Part shown: piece by piece, positions 26,201 to 35,577 of the stretch
Layout: the number at the start of each line of letters is the position of its first letter
Position numbering within the stretch: position 1 is the first letter of the stretch
Source: Pirellulaceae bacterium
GTDB lineage: Bacteria > Planctomycetota > Planctomycetia > Pirellulales > Pirellulaceae
Assembly: GCA_019636375.1 (NCBI GenBank)
Contig: JAHBXS010000005.1
Coordinates: 62,001 to 126,000, forward strand
Direction of reading: 5' to 3'
DNA: 64,000 nucleotides
Position numbers and translations under genes: made by a program
The notes under the pieces: model-generated
Database searches by the model: none
Told to the model about the DNA's origin: nothing
What the model saw: only the letters and a program-made list of their open reading frames with translations

Positions 26201-27253
26201 GTGACTAACGAACGTCGTTTTATCCAAATCATCTCGGGGGCAGATCGCTCTTGGTCCACTTGGCTTCTTCGGCCATTGTTGAGAGTGGCAAGCTGGCCCT
26301 ACGCAATTGCCATTCTCGCCCGCAATTGGGCCTTTGATCATGGTTTTCTTCGTGTCGAACGCAGTGAATTGCCCATCATTTCGGTCGGCAACATAACGGC
26401 TGGCGGTACCGGAAAAACGCCGCTCGTAATCTGGCTGGCGCAGCAATTTCGCCAAAGAGGAATCCGCGTAGCAATTCTGAGCCGCGGATACCGGGCGATT
26501 GAAGGAAGTGTCGAAAACGACGAAGCTCGCGAAGTTGCGCTCCGTTTGCCCGATGTTCCTCAACTGATCAATTCAAACCGAGTCGATTCTGCACGAATTG
26601 CTGCGGAGGAATTGGAAATGCAACTGTGTCTTCTGGACGATGGGTTCCAACATCGGCGATTGGGCCGAACATACGATCTCGTCCTCATCGACGCGGTCGC
26701 CCCCTTCGGTCACGGATATTGTTTCCCTCGCGGTCTTCTACGTGAGCCGCTACGAGGATTGCAGAGGGCAACCTTGTTTGTGATCACGCGGGTCGAAGCA
26801 GTGGGCTCCGAGCAAATTGAAAAGATCAAGACGATCTTGGCGCGATGGAATGACAGGGCTCCGATCGCTCTGTGTGCAACTCAACCAAATGCCTGGACCC
26901 GTGCAGACGGACGACGCGCGGCCCTCAACCAATTGGCAGGCACCAAGGTCGCAATGCTGTGCGGGATTGGAAATCCTGATGGGTTTCGAGCGACGTTGGT
27001 TCGCCTTGATGTGGAAATCGTTGCCGAGTTGGTCTATCCGGACCATCACCATTACACCGCTGATGATTTGTTGGATATCGAACGCCAGGGGACTGCCAAA
27101 GGAGCGACGGCAGTCGTGTGTACGAGCAAAGACCTGGTTAAAATCGAACGCAATCGACTGGGAGCAATTCCTCTGTGGGCTTTGGAAATCTCGATGGAGA
27201 TTCAAGAAGGACGCGAGTATTTTGACCGGCTGCTCGAGCAAATTCTCGAATGA
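26201..27253 (+). CDS. lpxK: Tetraacyldisaccharide 4'-kinase
   Basis: LpxK phosphorylates the 4' position of the lipid A disaccharide at the inner membrane. The P-loop TAGGTGKTP is at about residues 66-74, with RGIRVAILSRGYR after it, LLDDGFQHRRLGRTYDLVLIDA near 145-166, and PFGHGYCFPRGLLREPLRGL, all diagnostic. The length of 350 residues is normal. Its N-terminal 40 residues contain the hydrophobic membrane-association segment. The start is GTG with no strong ribosome binding site, so a slightly different start is possible. It shows that this organism makes lipid A-like lipid. Confidence 0.93.
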   Translation: MTNERRFIQIISGADRSWSTWLLRPLLRVASWPYAIAILARNWAFDHGFLRVERSELPIISVGNITAGGTGKTPLVIWLAQQFRQRGIRVAILSRGYRAIEGSVENDEAREVALRLPDVPQLINSNRVDSARIAAEELEMQLCLLDDGFQHRRLGRTYDLVLIDAVAPFGHGYCFPRGLLREPLRGLQRATLFVITRVEAVGSEQIEKIKTILARWNDRAPIALCATQPNAWTRADGRRAALNQLAGTKVAMLCGIGNPDGFRATLVRLDVEIVAELVYPDHHHYTADDLLDIERQGTAKGATAVVCTSKDLVKIERNRLGAIPLWALEISMEIQEGREYFDRLLEQILE

Positions 27254-27300
27254 CTCAACGTCTGTGCGCCACAAAGTATTTCAATTGTAATCGTTAGGCA

Positions 27301-29403
27301 CTATGAACCATGCGATTTGATGGAACTTGTCAGCCTACTCAGTCGATCTTGCAGTTCTTGTTGTTTTCTCGCCAACCGCTCTTCCTCGTCCTCTGACGTA
27401 GAATCTGCCACTTCGTCTGCGGTTGGTTCAACGACGTGATTGCCGGATGTAGTTTGGTACTCAGCCTCTGAGTCTTCATCGTCGTTAATAGAAAAATTCC
27501 AGGCAGGCGAATGTAGTGGTGGAGAAAATGCACCAGGTCCTTCCCATTCGGTGGTAGCCTCCGCAAGGGCGTCTTCGAATTTAATCGGGGCAATCGAATG
27601 GAGCCCTGACGGCTTAGACGAAGTTTGCTGGGAGTCAGAATTGTGCTCCGGTTGCCACAACGATTCCGGAAAAGAATCAGCAACATTTGCCGTTTCGTAA
27701 AACGCATTTTCTTCAGACTTCTTGTCTTTCGGTGTACCGGCATTTTCAGCGAAGTCCATCGGCACAATAGGAACTGGGTCCGACGAAGTTTTACCGGATT
27801 GGAAGACGTCTTCATCAGACCATTTAATGATTTCCGAAGGGCGAGTTGCTGGCCGCACCGTGCCACTTCCAAACTGCCGCACGGGGACCGAGGGCTTTAT
27901 GGGTTCTGGAGGACTAACTTTGAGAGACGCCAAAGGACCGTAAGTGATTTTCCCAATTTGATCCTTGATGGTAGATGTCCATTTTTGGCAAGCAGGCCCC
28001 CATTTCGGGTCCTGCATCAATACGGCTAGGCCCAACCCAAACAAGCCGCCTCCAAAGGCACCCAACAATACCACGGCAGCTCGCGAGACACCTTTGGGTT
28101 TTGTCCCCACTTCTGGCAGTCCCACGATTGAAACGAGGCTTACTCGGTCAGCAGTCGAGGCCAATGACTGAATTTCCGATAGACTGGTTTGCAATTTGCT
28201 GAGAGCCTCAAGTCGTTGACTGAGATCGTTCGTCAACTGTTGGAAATCGACGCGGCGAGCATTGATCGACAGCATCCGTCGCTCATATTTTTCTTCCTCC
28301 GCCTGGAAGAAATCGATCTGACTTTGGGCGAGTTCGATTTGAGTCAACAGGGAAGCCTCGATCAAGTCAATTTCATCGAAAATCTGTTGTTTCTGGTTCT
28401 CGATCGCTTGCCGAGCGCCCCGCAATTGGGGATGTTCCGGCAACAAAGGTCCAGCCAAATTGTTGTAAACAACCTTGGCTTCGTTCAGACCATCCGTTAA
28501 CTTCTTGAGTGAATGTTGCAGTTGCACGAGCTCGTTGTTACTTACGAACGCTTGCTCCGGATTTGCGCGGGCTTCGCGGAGAAACTCCAATTGCTTGCGA
28601 GCCGTTTGTAATTCCGTTTGGTATCGGCGTTTGTCACTCTTCAGACTTTCGAGAATTCGCTGTAATTCGAATGACCCTTGAGTGTCTTTAAACGATCGCA
28701 ATGACTCCAAGTCTACGCCCGCAGCTTCGACAAGTCCTCGGACCGGAGCCGCCACGTCATCAAATTCAGCCTGAGCTTGCTCGTATTGCAATTGCAGTTC
28801 GCGTTCCATGCTTCGGAGAAGATCGGAGCGGAAGAGTCGCAAATGAATTTCAATTTGGTTGGAAAGTTTTTCTGCGAATTGCCGGGCAGTTTCTGGAGTG
28901 TATTGATAGACACTCAACACCACTACATCTGTCTTTCCAAAATCGCTCCCATTGGGTGCCAATAAGGAGATGAGCTCACGAGTTTCGTCGATCAACGTAT
29001 TTGACGGCCAAGACTCTAGCACGGCTTTCTCTGGGTAGCTTTCGCGGAGAGCCTCGCGGATGACCGATGACTTCTTAGCGATGTGCAGCAGCGTTTCTTG
29101 CGCGTTTTTGAGAGTTTCTTGCGAGGGAAAACGCCCTGGCTTGAATGACTGCCCCAATAAATCGTCTCGCAACACCATCGTCTGCGAAGCCCGCCAGCGT
29201 TTCTTCATCCCAGCGGCGTAACCCAACGCTAGCAAGGCGCACAACGCCATTGATGCGATTATCAGAGTTCTGTTTTTTAAACAAAATTCAATCGGCGTCA
29301 CGTGATAGCTGTTGCTCAAAATGCGGGCTTCGGAGTTTGGCGGTGCCAATAGAATACTCCAGCAGCACTCATTCCCTATCTTCGGATGCTTAACGGTTAA
29401 CAA
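27301..29403 (-). CDS. Wzz-like polysaccharide chain-length protein
   Basis: Two transmembrane segments (about residues 46-66 and 435-455) flank a large periplasmic region with long coiled coils, ending in a PxxxK-like LPEVGTKPKGVSR stretch before the second segment. This is the polysaccharide co-polymerase (Wzz/GNVR) layout. The C-terminal cytoplasmic part (about 460-700) is acidic, Pro/Ser-rich and lacks a tyrosine-kinase domain. The frame's first codon is TTG; a GTG near 29301, just before the first membrane segment, is an alternative start. Expected role: setting the length of an exported polysaccharide. No glycosyltransferases are nearby. Confidence 0.75.
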   Translation of the reverse strand: MLTVKHPKIGNECCWSILLAPPNSEARILSNSYHVTPIEFCLKNRTLIIASMALCALLALGYAAGMKKRWRASQTMVLRDDLLGQSFKPGRFPSQETLKNAQETLLHIAKKSSVIREALRESYPEKAVLESWPSNTLIDETRELISLLAPNGSDFGKTDVVVLSVYQYTPETARQFAEKLSNQIEIHLRLFRSDLLRSMERELQLQYEQAQAEFDDVAAPVRGLVEAAGVDLESLRSFKDTQGSFELQRILESLKSDKRRYQTELQTARKQLEFLREARANPEQAFVSNNELVQLQHSLKKLTDGLNEAKVVYNNLAGPLLPEHPQLRGARQAIENQKQQIFDEIDLIEASLLTQIELAQSQIDFFQAEEEKYERRMLSINARRVDFQQLTNDLSQRLEALSKLQTSLSEIQSLASTADRVSLVSIVGLPEVGTKPKGVSRAAVVLLGAFGGGLFGLGLAVLMQDPKWGPACQKWTSTIKDQIGKITYGPLASLKVSPPEPIKPSVPVRQFGSGTVRPATRPSEIIKWSDEDVFQSGKTSSDPVPIVPMDFAENAGTPKDKKSEENAFYETANVADSFPESLWQPEHNSDSQQTSSKPSGLHSIAPIKFEDALAEATTEWEGPGAFSPPLHSPAWNFSINDDEDSEAEYQTTSGNHVVEPTADEVADSTSEDEEERLARKQQELQDRLSRLTSSIKSHGS

Positions 29404-29798
29404 TCCTCAAAAACGGACCGACCCTAACAACTGGATTAGGCTGACGCCAAAACGATCCTCACATCCTGAAGACGCCACGCCGCTTACGCAAACTCGCCAG
29501 CCGTCAAAATTTACCAACACAGCTACCCTCGGGTCAAAGACATTTATTCCGTCACGTCGCGATTGATAGCAAACCATTTGTGAAAATTGGTTGAATCACG
29601 AATCACCGCTGATTCTAACGACCCAAACTAGTGATGATAAGTGTTGATTAGTGTTCCAATCTTGATTCTGGAAGCTCAAAATCGTAGCGAAATGTCGGGC
29701 CGCTTGTGTGTTTCAATTGAATCGCAAGCGTTGAATTTGCTTGTACTCAAAACACCAACGAATGTAATCAAAACACGAATAGAGTTGTATTTCTGGCA
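29404..29798. other. Intergenic gap, nothing recognised
   Basis: This is about 395 bp between the Wzz-like gene and the pseudopilin group. It has only short unsupported reading frames, is AT-richer than its neighbours toward the right, and has no hairpin with a T-run. Confidence 0.4.
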
Positions 29799-30266
29799 CT
29801 AATCACTTAGAGGCCGAAAGACCAGTTCTGATTGGATGAGTAAGGCACTCTCGAATGAGGCAGGAATTTTTAACCGCACATCGAACCGGTTTTGTCCAGG
29901 CAACAACAACTGCATTAACGACTGAGAGCAAATCCGATAGGTCCCTGATTCTTGAAGCTCAAGCGTTACTCCCAACACCACGTCATTAAGAACTATCTGT
30001 TGTGGAGGAACCGAAAACTCGGCTTCCCAAGTCAAACAATCAGCGGGAGAAATCCCTGTAGGAAGATTGAACCTGCGGGTCAACACAATTTCACTGTGAG
30101 TCTCTCCAAAGTGACTTTCACCCAACGGATAATTCCCAGGCTCCGTGGGCCACACTCGGAGCGGTGAGCTTAAAGCACTCTCGCCAACCCCCAGACTCCG
30201 TAGCTCCCAAGGACCGACGAGCCGGATTCGATGCGTGCTCGGTTTTGAAGTTTCTCGGTCAGCCAC
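29799..30266 (-). CDS. Hypothetical beta-rich protein
   Basis: This 155-residue product has a GTG start, 14 bp after the pseudopilin stop. The pattern VGPWELRSLG, EIVLTRRFNLPTGI, VPPQQIVLNDVVLGV, LLPGQNRFDVRLKI is all-beta and recalls the sugar-binding domain of GH2-type proteins, but this is only a resemblance. It has no signal peptide. Close spacing suggests co-transcription with the pseudopilin gene. Confidence 0.55.
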   Translation of the reverse strand: MADRETSKPSTHRIRLVGPWELRSLGVGESALSSPLRVWPTEPGNYPLGESHFGETHSEIVLTRRFNLPTGISPADCLTWEAEFSVPPQQIVLNDVVLGVTLELQESGTYRICSQSLMQLLLPGQNRFDVRLKIPASFESALLIQSELVFRPLSD

Positions 30267-30280
30267 AGACGAGTGATCTA

Positions 30281-31567
30281 CTATTTCGGCATGAAACTGT
30301 GGATGATCGAGGTTTGGCGGATTTGTTTGGTGTTCCGCTCGACAGCTCGGAAGGTGACCTTGACGCCAGAAACCCGATAAGGATAGGGAGGCAACGTCTC
30401 TCGTTCTTCGTTATCGTCGACCGCCCCGTTCCCGTCGTTATCGACCCCATCCGTTCCCTGGTCTATTACTCCATCCCCATCATCATCAATGCCGTTCGAC
30501 TCGTAGTGATTCGAGAAAGTATCCAAGACAGCAACTTGCCCCATGATCGGATCAACGTATCCCAATTGAGAACGAAGAGTGGGCAACGTCGAGAATTGGG
30601 GCACCGTTGGGTCAAAAGGAATATTCAAATAATTCAGATCGACAAATGCACCCAAATCCACGGTCGCGATCCCAACGTATTGCGTGTCGCTAGGTGTCAC
30701 AGGAATACCGTCATTATTCTGAATCTCTGCGTCCGGCGAGTAGACTTGGACATCAAACGCCAACACATCTGACAGCATGATGTCGTTTCCATTGAATCTT
30801 GCGTCGAGCCCCGGCAAATTCTCTAATTGCACGCTTTGCAACGCCGCTCGATTAAGTACATGTGGGTAGCCCGGCACGCCAGGCCAATGAGCAAATCGAT
30901 TCTCACGTTTGGCCAAATCCTCTAGTGAATTTGCGATCAACTGATTGCCGTCCCATCGCATCGAAATATCATTATTGCGAAAAAACTGGATCACGGCTGC
31001 GAGGTCTGCAGCAGGGACCGATGCAGTTTCAGGGAGAATTAAAAGTTGCCGACGGTAAATCTTGAGCGGCTCGTCGTACTCGCGAACTCCGTTCGCGTTA
31101 CGGTCGTCGAATCCGGTCCACCACATCACTTCGGCAGCCAGTGAGGTAACGTCATTTCCATTGAGACGCCCGTGAAATTCTTTGCCAGGAGTCGTGCCCA
31201 TGTCAGCAACCGTCCGGACGGTCATCCCAATGATGTCGTCCGTATCGCCCAGGATTCCATCGGGTGAGGTTCCAGCAGTGTTGTCCCGCCGAGGACCTTC
31301 AAGATACATGAAGTATCCTTTGGGTCCGGCCGTGATGGCCCAGGGGCGCATGTCAACCGTAACCCCTTCCAGGTCGGATCGCATCAATTCTTGGACAACC
31401 CGTAGTTGGTTCGACAGCTCAATCGTCGCGCGACCCTTGGAAATTTCCGCGCTGGCGTAGCGAAAGGCCGCCATCATTGCCCCCAAAACAACGAGGGTCA
31501 TGGTCATCGAAATCAAAATCTCGATCAAGGTTAAACCACGGCGATGATCGATTCGTCGGCAACTCAT
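30281..31567 (-). CDS. PulJ/GspJ-type pseudopilin with Asp-rich calcium-type repeats
   Basis: The ATG at 31567 follows TTTGGAGTAAG and gives MSCRRIDHRRGLTLIEILISM, a type III (prepilin) signal with cleavage after Gly followed by a hydrophobic helix including the conserved Glu. This places it in the type II secretion or type IV pilus pseudopilin class, minor J/W type by length (428 residues). Near the C-terminus is an Asp-rich stretch (GIDDDGDGVID, then GVDNDGNGAVDDNE) like EF-hand/thrombospondin-3 calcium loops. No other secretion components are here, so its machine must be encoded elsewhere. Confidence 0.8.
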   Translation of the reverse strand: MSCRRIDHRRGLTLIEILISMTMTLVVLGAMMAAFRYASAEISKGRATIELSNQLRVVQELMRSDLEGVTVDMRPWAITAGPKGYFMYLEGPRRDNTAGTSPDGILGDTDDIIGMTVRTVADMGTTPGKEFHGRLNGNDVTSLAAEVMWWTGFDDRNANGVREYDEPLKIYRRQLLILPETASVPAADLAAVIQFFRNNDISMRWDGNQLIANSLEDLAKRENRFAHWPGVPGYPHVLNRAALQSVQLENLPGLDARFNGNDIMLSDVLAFDVQVYSPDAEIQNNDGIPVTPSDTQYVGIATVDLGAFVDLNYLNIPFDPTVPQFSTLPTLRSQLGYVDPIMGQVAVLDTFSNHYESNGIDDDGDGVIDQGTDGVDNDGNGAVDDNEERETLPPYPYRVSGVKVTFRAVERNTKQIRQTSIIHSFMPK

Positions 31568-31596
31568 CTTGCTTACTCCAAACAGTACAACCTTGG

Positions 31597-31905
31597 TCAC
31601 AGAAACGAGCGATTGCCCAGGGTTTGCAAGTGACCTTTTGATTTGCGGCTTTCTACGATTTTAAAGCGACAACGCTCGCCGTTTTCACCAGCTACGCGAA
31701 TCGTCCAATTTTTTCCGAAGATTCCGCCAAACAGGTTAATTAAAGCCAAAACAAGGAAAGCCGCAAGGTCTCCCCCGCCGCCATCCAGAAAATGAACGCA
31801 AGCCCTATGATTCGATCTCTCTATTCTACCCCAGCTAAAGGAAAAAGTACACTCGTTTTTTCGGTCCGTAGGCTTCAGCAGGGCAAAACAAGCCAAAAAT
31901 TCCAC
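31597..31905 (-). CDS. Small hypothetical protein upstream of the pseudopilin
   Basis: This frame (102 codons from a GTG) ends 29 bp before the pseudopilin ATG. The C-terminal 60 residues look protein-like: a hydrophobic segment AAFLVLALINLFGGIFG, then WTIRVAGENGERCRFKIVESRK. The N-terminal 40 residues look poor, so the true start may be internal or there may be a frameshift near 31780. No family recognised. Confidence 0.35.
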   Translation of the reverse strand: MEFLACFALLKPTDRKNECTFSFSWGRIERSNHRACVHFLDGGGGDLAAFLVLALINLFGGIFGKNWTIRVAGENGERCRFKIVESRKSKGHLQTLGNRSFL

Positions 31906-32206
31906 TTTTTCTCAATCGTCAGCCGTTCATTACGAAAAATAGTGAAAACTTCGGCCCCGATCACGTGTTGTATTCATTAGGCACATTCGATCGTAGGTGC
32001 CTGAATAGGGTCCAGCGAACCAAATTCAATCGAGTTGCGTTTTGGAGCACGAAATGTCATCGCGCCTAAATGTTTACGCATTTTAAACCTTTTTTGAGAA
32101 TTGACCGCCCTGGAACCATTGAGTTTTCCTGTTCAGCGGCGTTTCAACGGATAAACTATAACTATTCGAAATCGAGCTTCATCCTCTCAGAACAACTTTT
32201 GCCAAC
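31906..32206. other. Promoter region of the TPR lipoprotein
   Basis: This 301-bp gap separates the leftward pseudopilin group from the rightward TPR gene and must hold both promoters. I see no clear -35/-10 pair or hairpin. Confidence 0.35.
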
Positions 32207-35200
32207 ATGTACGCCAATAAAAACTTGATCTACCTGATCCGCGTAGCTGCGGCGTTTGCCGTTTTGATTTCAATCGGACTTGTGCCAGCCTGTACCAATC
32301 AGTTAGCCGCTTCTTCTATTGCTCCACAAGAGGCGGAAACATCAAAAATCTCCGATGAAGAAAGCCTTCTCGAAACCGCCGCCGTCAACGCCCAAAACGA
32401 TGGCAAGTTTCGTGATGCTGCGGAACTTTGGCGTGACCTGTTGAACAAACACCCCAACTCTCCACTCAAAAACAAAGCCCTCCACCAACTCGGCATCTGC
32501 GAAGTCAAACTCGAAAACTACTCGGCAGCAGAATCGGCTCTTCGTGACGCCATCAAGACGACCAACCCAGCCGAAGTCCAAACTCTCGGCCGCGCACAAT
32601 TGTTCCTCGGCTTCAGTCGCTTGCGACTCGGTGAACAATCACTCCGCGATCAAAAAACCGACGATGCCAACCAGTGGCTCACCTCCGCCGCCGAAGCCCT
32701 GGCAGTGGTCCACGAAAAATATCCCGATTTCCCCGACCAAGACGAAGCGGCCTATTTCCAAGGGAGCGCGTGGGAACTCCTCGAAGTGTCCGACAAAGCG
32801 ATCATATCGTACCGCCGCGTCCTCGAATCAGAAAAGTCGAAGTTCAAACTCGATGCCTTGTGGGCTCTCGGCGATCTTGAAGCCCGCGCTCGCAATTTCA
32901 CCGCCGCCAAAGACTACCTCGACAAATATCTCGCCGAAGGTTCCGAGCACCCTTCAGCCAACGAGGTCGCACTGCGCTCGGCCCGCGTCCATTGGGAACT
33001 CGCACGAGCAGCCCAATCAGCTCAGGACGAATCGAAAGCCACCGAGTTTTTCACACAAGCTAAAACCCTTTACGAAAAAGTCGCTGCCGCCGATCAAAAA
33101 CTCCGCATCGAGGCCCTGTTCAACCTCGCAGTCATCGAAGCCCAAACGGGAGAACTCGCCAAGTCCCAGGCAAACTTTGCGGTCGTTACCAAGGGGGACA
33201 ACCCTCAACTCGCCGCTCTCGCCGCCATCAATCTTGGGCAACAGGCTCTGGCAAACTCTGAGTTGGAGACGGCTTTGAAGTGGTTTGACCGCGCCTTGGA
33301 ACTCGATGCCGAATCCGTCGACGCGGCACACTTTAAGGTCCAAACCCTTCTGGCCCAAAACCAACCGCAGGCGGCCTACGATGTCGCCGCCCAAGCCGCT
33401 GCGAAACTCGCTCCTCCCGACCAATATCGCTTGCAGTTCGATCAAGCCGAAGCGGCCTATCGCATCCCCGAGCGAATTCCCGAAGCTCTCGAAAAATTCG
33501 TCGAACTCGCCGACAAGGATTGGCCCGACAACGCCCGTGCCCGCTACAACGCCGCCTTCGCGGCACTCACTCTCGGTCAACACGAACGAGCGTTGGGCCT
33601 TGTCGACGATTTCCAAAAATCCCATCCCGATCATCCGTTTCTCCCCGATGCTCTCGAAGTGGCCGCCGAAGCCCGCATGGCTCGCGAAGAATTTGCACAA
33701 GCTGCGACTTCGTTCGAAAACCTTATCCAGACCCACGCAGAACACCCGAAACAAAACACTTGGCGACTGCGAGCGGGCGTTGCGAATTTCTTCTCCGACG
33801 ATTCGACGAAAGCCGCCGAGTGGCTGACCCCGCTGAGCAAACTTGAACCGGCCACCCCCTTCACGGCCGAAGCCCTGTATTGGCTCGGCATGGCGGTCGC
33901 CAAATCAGGCCAGCCCGCCGCAGCAATTGCTCATTTTGAACAAGCCCTCTCGATCGAGCCTCCGACACGGACTGCTGACACCCTATTCGCACTCATGGAA
34001 AACCAAGCCCGACTCGAAAATTGGGATGCCGCCGAGCAAACTGCCGAGCGACTCGCACGTGAGTTCCCCGAAGCGGAGATGACTTCGCGAGCCCTTTACC
34101 TTGTCGCCCAACATCACCAATCGGGGGGCGAGAAAGCGAAGGCCGATGCGATCTTCGCCCGCTTGGCCCAAATGGAAAACTCCGGCCCCTTCGCACCATT
34201 CGCGGCAATGAATCGCGGTTGGCTCAAGGTCGAGTCCGCTGTCTGGCAGGAAGCTCGCCAGGAATTTGAACGTGCGATTGCCGGAAGTGGCGCAGATCGT
34301 CCCTTGCGACATCAATCCACCATCGGGCTGGCCACTGCCCTGCGAAATCTTGCACGTCCAGAAGAAGCGATCCTGCTGTTGGAAAAACTCCTCGCCGACG
34401 ACCCGGCCCCTTTGACCGCCGTCGATGCAACTTACGAGTTGGCGCTCAACCTCGTGGCTGAAAAGAACTGGAGCGCTGCCATCACGGCCTTCCGTTCGTT
34501 ACTCGACAACGCGGACGCAAAAGAAATCGTTCCCCAAGTTCGCTATGAATTGGGTTGGGCGCTCCGTGCAAATCAAGAGCCGGAACAAGCCCTGGCTGAG
34601 TTCACTGCCGTCGCCGCAGCGGTCCCAGGCACCTCCATCGGTGCCGACGCCCAATACCAAGTTGCCGAATCTCTGTACCTCACAAAAGATTTCGAAAAAG
34701 CGATTCCGGCCTACGAGCGAGCGTTGGCGGCCGCTCCTGAATCGCTCGCCGAGCGGATTCGTTATCGCTTGGGCTGGGCCTACTTCAATTTGCAAGACTT
34801 TCCCAACAGTTACGCTCAATTCGAACGCCAGACGACCGATTTCCCCAACGGTCACTTGTTGGCCGATGGCCTTTACATGCTCAGCGAATCAGCCTTCCAA
34901 CTAAAACAATACGAAACCGCCTACCGCCACTTCCGCACCGCGCGACCCGTGATGGAAGCGTCTGGATCGGTCTCGAAAACTAACCTTTGGCTCAGCGATC
35001 TTCACGCTGCCCAAAGTGCTAATCAACTCAAGAAATACGAATCGGCCCTTGAGTTCGCGACGAATCTCGTCGAAGACGCCGAAGCTGACGAGGGACTTCG
35101 GGCAGACGCTTATCTCCAATTGGGATTGGCCCACCAAGGGCTCAGCAATTCTGCCGCCGCGACCGAAGCCTGGAGCAAGGCGGCAAAAGATCTCAGCAAA

Positions 35201-35554
35201 ACCGGTGCTCATGCTCGCTACTTACTCGGTGCCACCCTGTTTGCGGATCAAAAATTCAAAGAGGCGATCTTGCAGTTTTCACTTGTCCGAAACGGCTACG
35301 GTGGCAAAGATGCCGATCCGGATATTGACCCTTGGCAAGCTCTGGCGACTTTTGAGATTGCCCGCTGCAAAAACTGCTTGGCCCAATTGGCTGCCCAAGA
35401 CAACCAGTCCGCACTTTCTCGCGAGTTGGTCGGCGAGGCAATTCAATACCTCAAGGATTTAGTCGAAGAATTCCCCGACGATCGCCTGGTCCTCGACGCC
35501 AAACGCGAAATCCAAAAACTCGAAGAATTTTTAAACAAATCAATTCGGCAATAA
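32207..35554 (+). CDS. Large TPR-repeat lipoprotein (1115 aa)
   Basis: Signal peptide with lipobox LVPAC (Cys29), then almost the entire protein is tetratricopeptide repeats (for example FRDAAELWRDLLNKHPNSPLKNKALHQLG, and repeated PxALEKF, QAALAEF and DFEKAIPAYERALAAAPES units). It probably sits in the envelope as a protein-interaction platform, comparable in layout to YbgF/CpoB-type partners of Tol/Exb systems. Codon use is strikingly C/G-rich at third positions compared with neighbours, producing long shadow frames on both strands. It is followed 23 bp later by an ExbB/TolQ gene, suggesting one operon. Confidence 0.85.
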   Translation: MYANKNLIYLIRVAAAFAVLISIGLVPACTNQLAASSIAPQEAETSKISDEESLLETAAVNAQNDGKFRDAAELWRDLLNKHPNSPLKNKALHQLGICEVKLENYSAAESALRDAIKTTNPAEVQTLGRAQLFLGFSRLRLGEQSLRDQKTDDANQWLTSAAEALAVVHEKYPDFPDQDEAAYFQGSAWELLEVSDKAIISYRRVLESEKSKFKLDALWALGDLEARARNFTAAKDYLDKYLAEGSEHPSANEVALRSARVHWELARAAQSAQDESKATEFFTQAKTLYEKVAAADQKLRIEALFNLAVIEAQTGELAKSQANFAVVTKGDNPQLAALAAINLGQQALANSELETALKWFDRALELDAESVDAAHFKVQTLLAQNQPQAAYDVAAQAAAKLAPPDQYRLQFDQAEAAYRIPERIPEALEKFVELADKDWPDNARARYNAAFAALTLGQHERALGLVDDFQKSHPDHPFLPDALEVAAEARMAREEFAQAATSFENLIQTHAEHPKQNTWRLRAGVANFFSDDSTKAAEWLTPLSKLEPATPFTAEALYWLGMAVAKSGQPAAAIAHFEQALSIEPPTRTADTLFALMENQARLENWDAAEQTAERLAREFPEAEMTSRALYLVAQHHQSGGEKAKADAIFARLAQMENSGPFAPFAAMNRGWLKVESAVWQEARQEFERAIAGSGADRPLRHQSTIGLATALRNLARPEEAILLLEKLLADDPAPLTAVDATYELALNLVAEKNWSAAITAFRSLLDNADAKEIVPQVRYELGWALRANQEPEQALAEFTAVAAAVPGTSIGADAQYQVAESLYLTKDFEKAIPAYERALAAAPESLAERIRYRLGWAYFNLQDFPNSYAQFERQTTDFPNGHLLADGLYMLSESAFQLKQYETAYRHFRTARPVMEASGSVSKTNLWLSDLHAAQSANQLKKYESALEFATNLVEDAEADEGLRADAYLQLGLAHQGLSNSAAATEAWSKAAKDLSKTGAHARYLLGATLFADQKFKEAILQFSLVRNGYGGKDADPDIDPWQALATFEIARCKNCLAQLAAQDNQSALSRELVGEAIQYLKDLVEEFPDDRLVLDAKREIQKLEEFLNKSIRQ

Positions 35555-35577
35555 GTGTCCGAGCGAAACGAATCAAT

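Noticed and set aside
33017..33754. Long minus-strand frame (245 codons), and a plus-strand frame at 32544-33278
   Set aside because: Both lie inside the TPR lipoprotein gene and follow from its strong C/G third-position bias.
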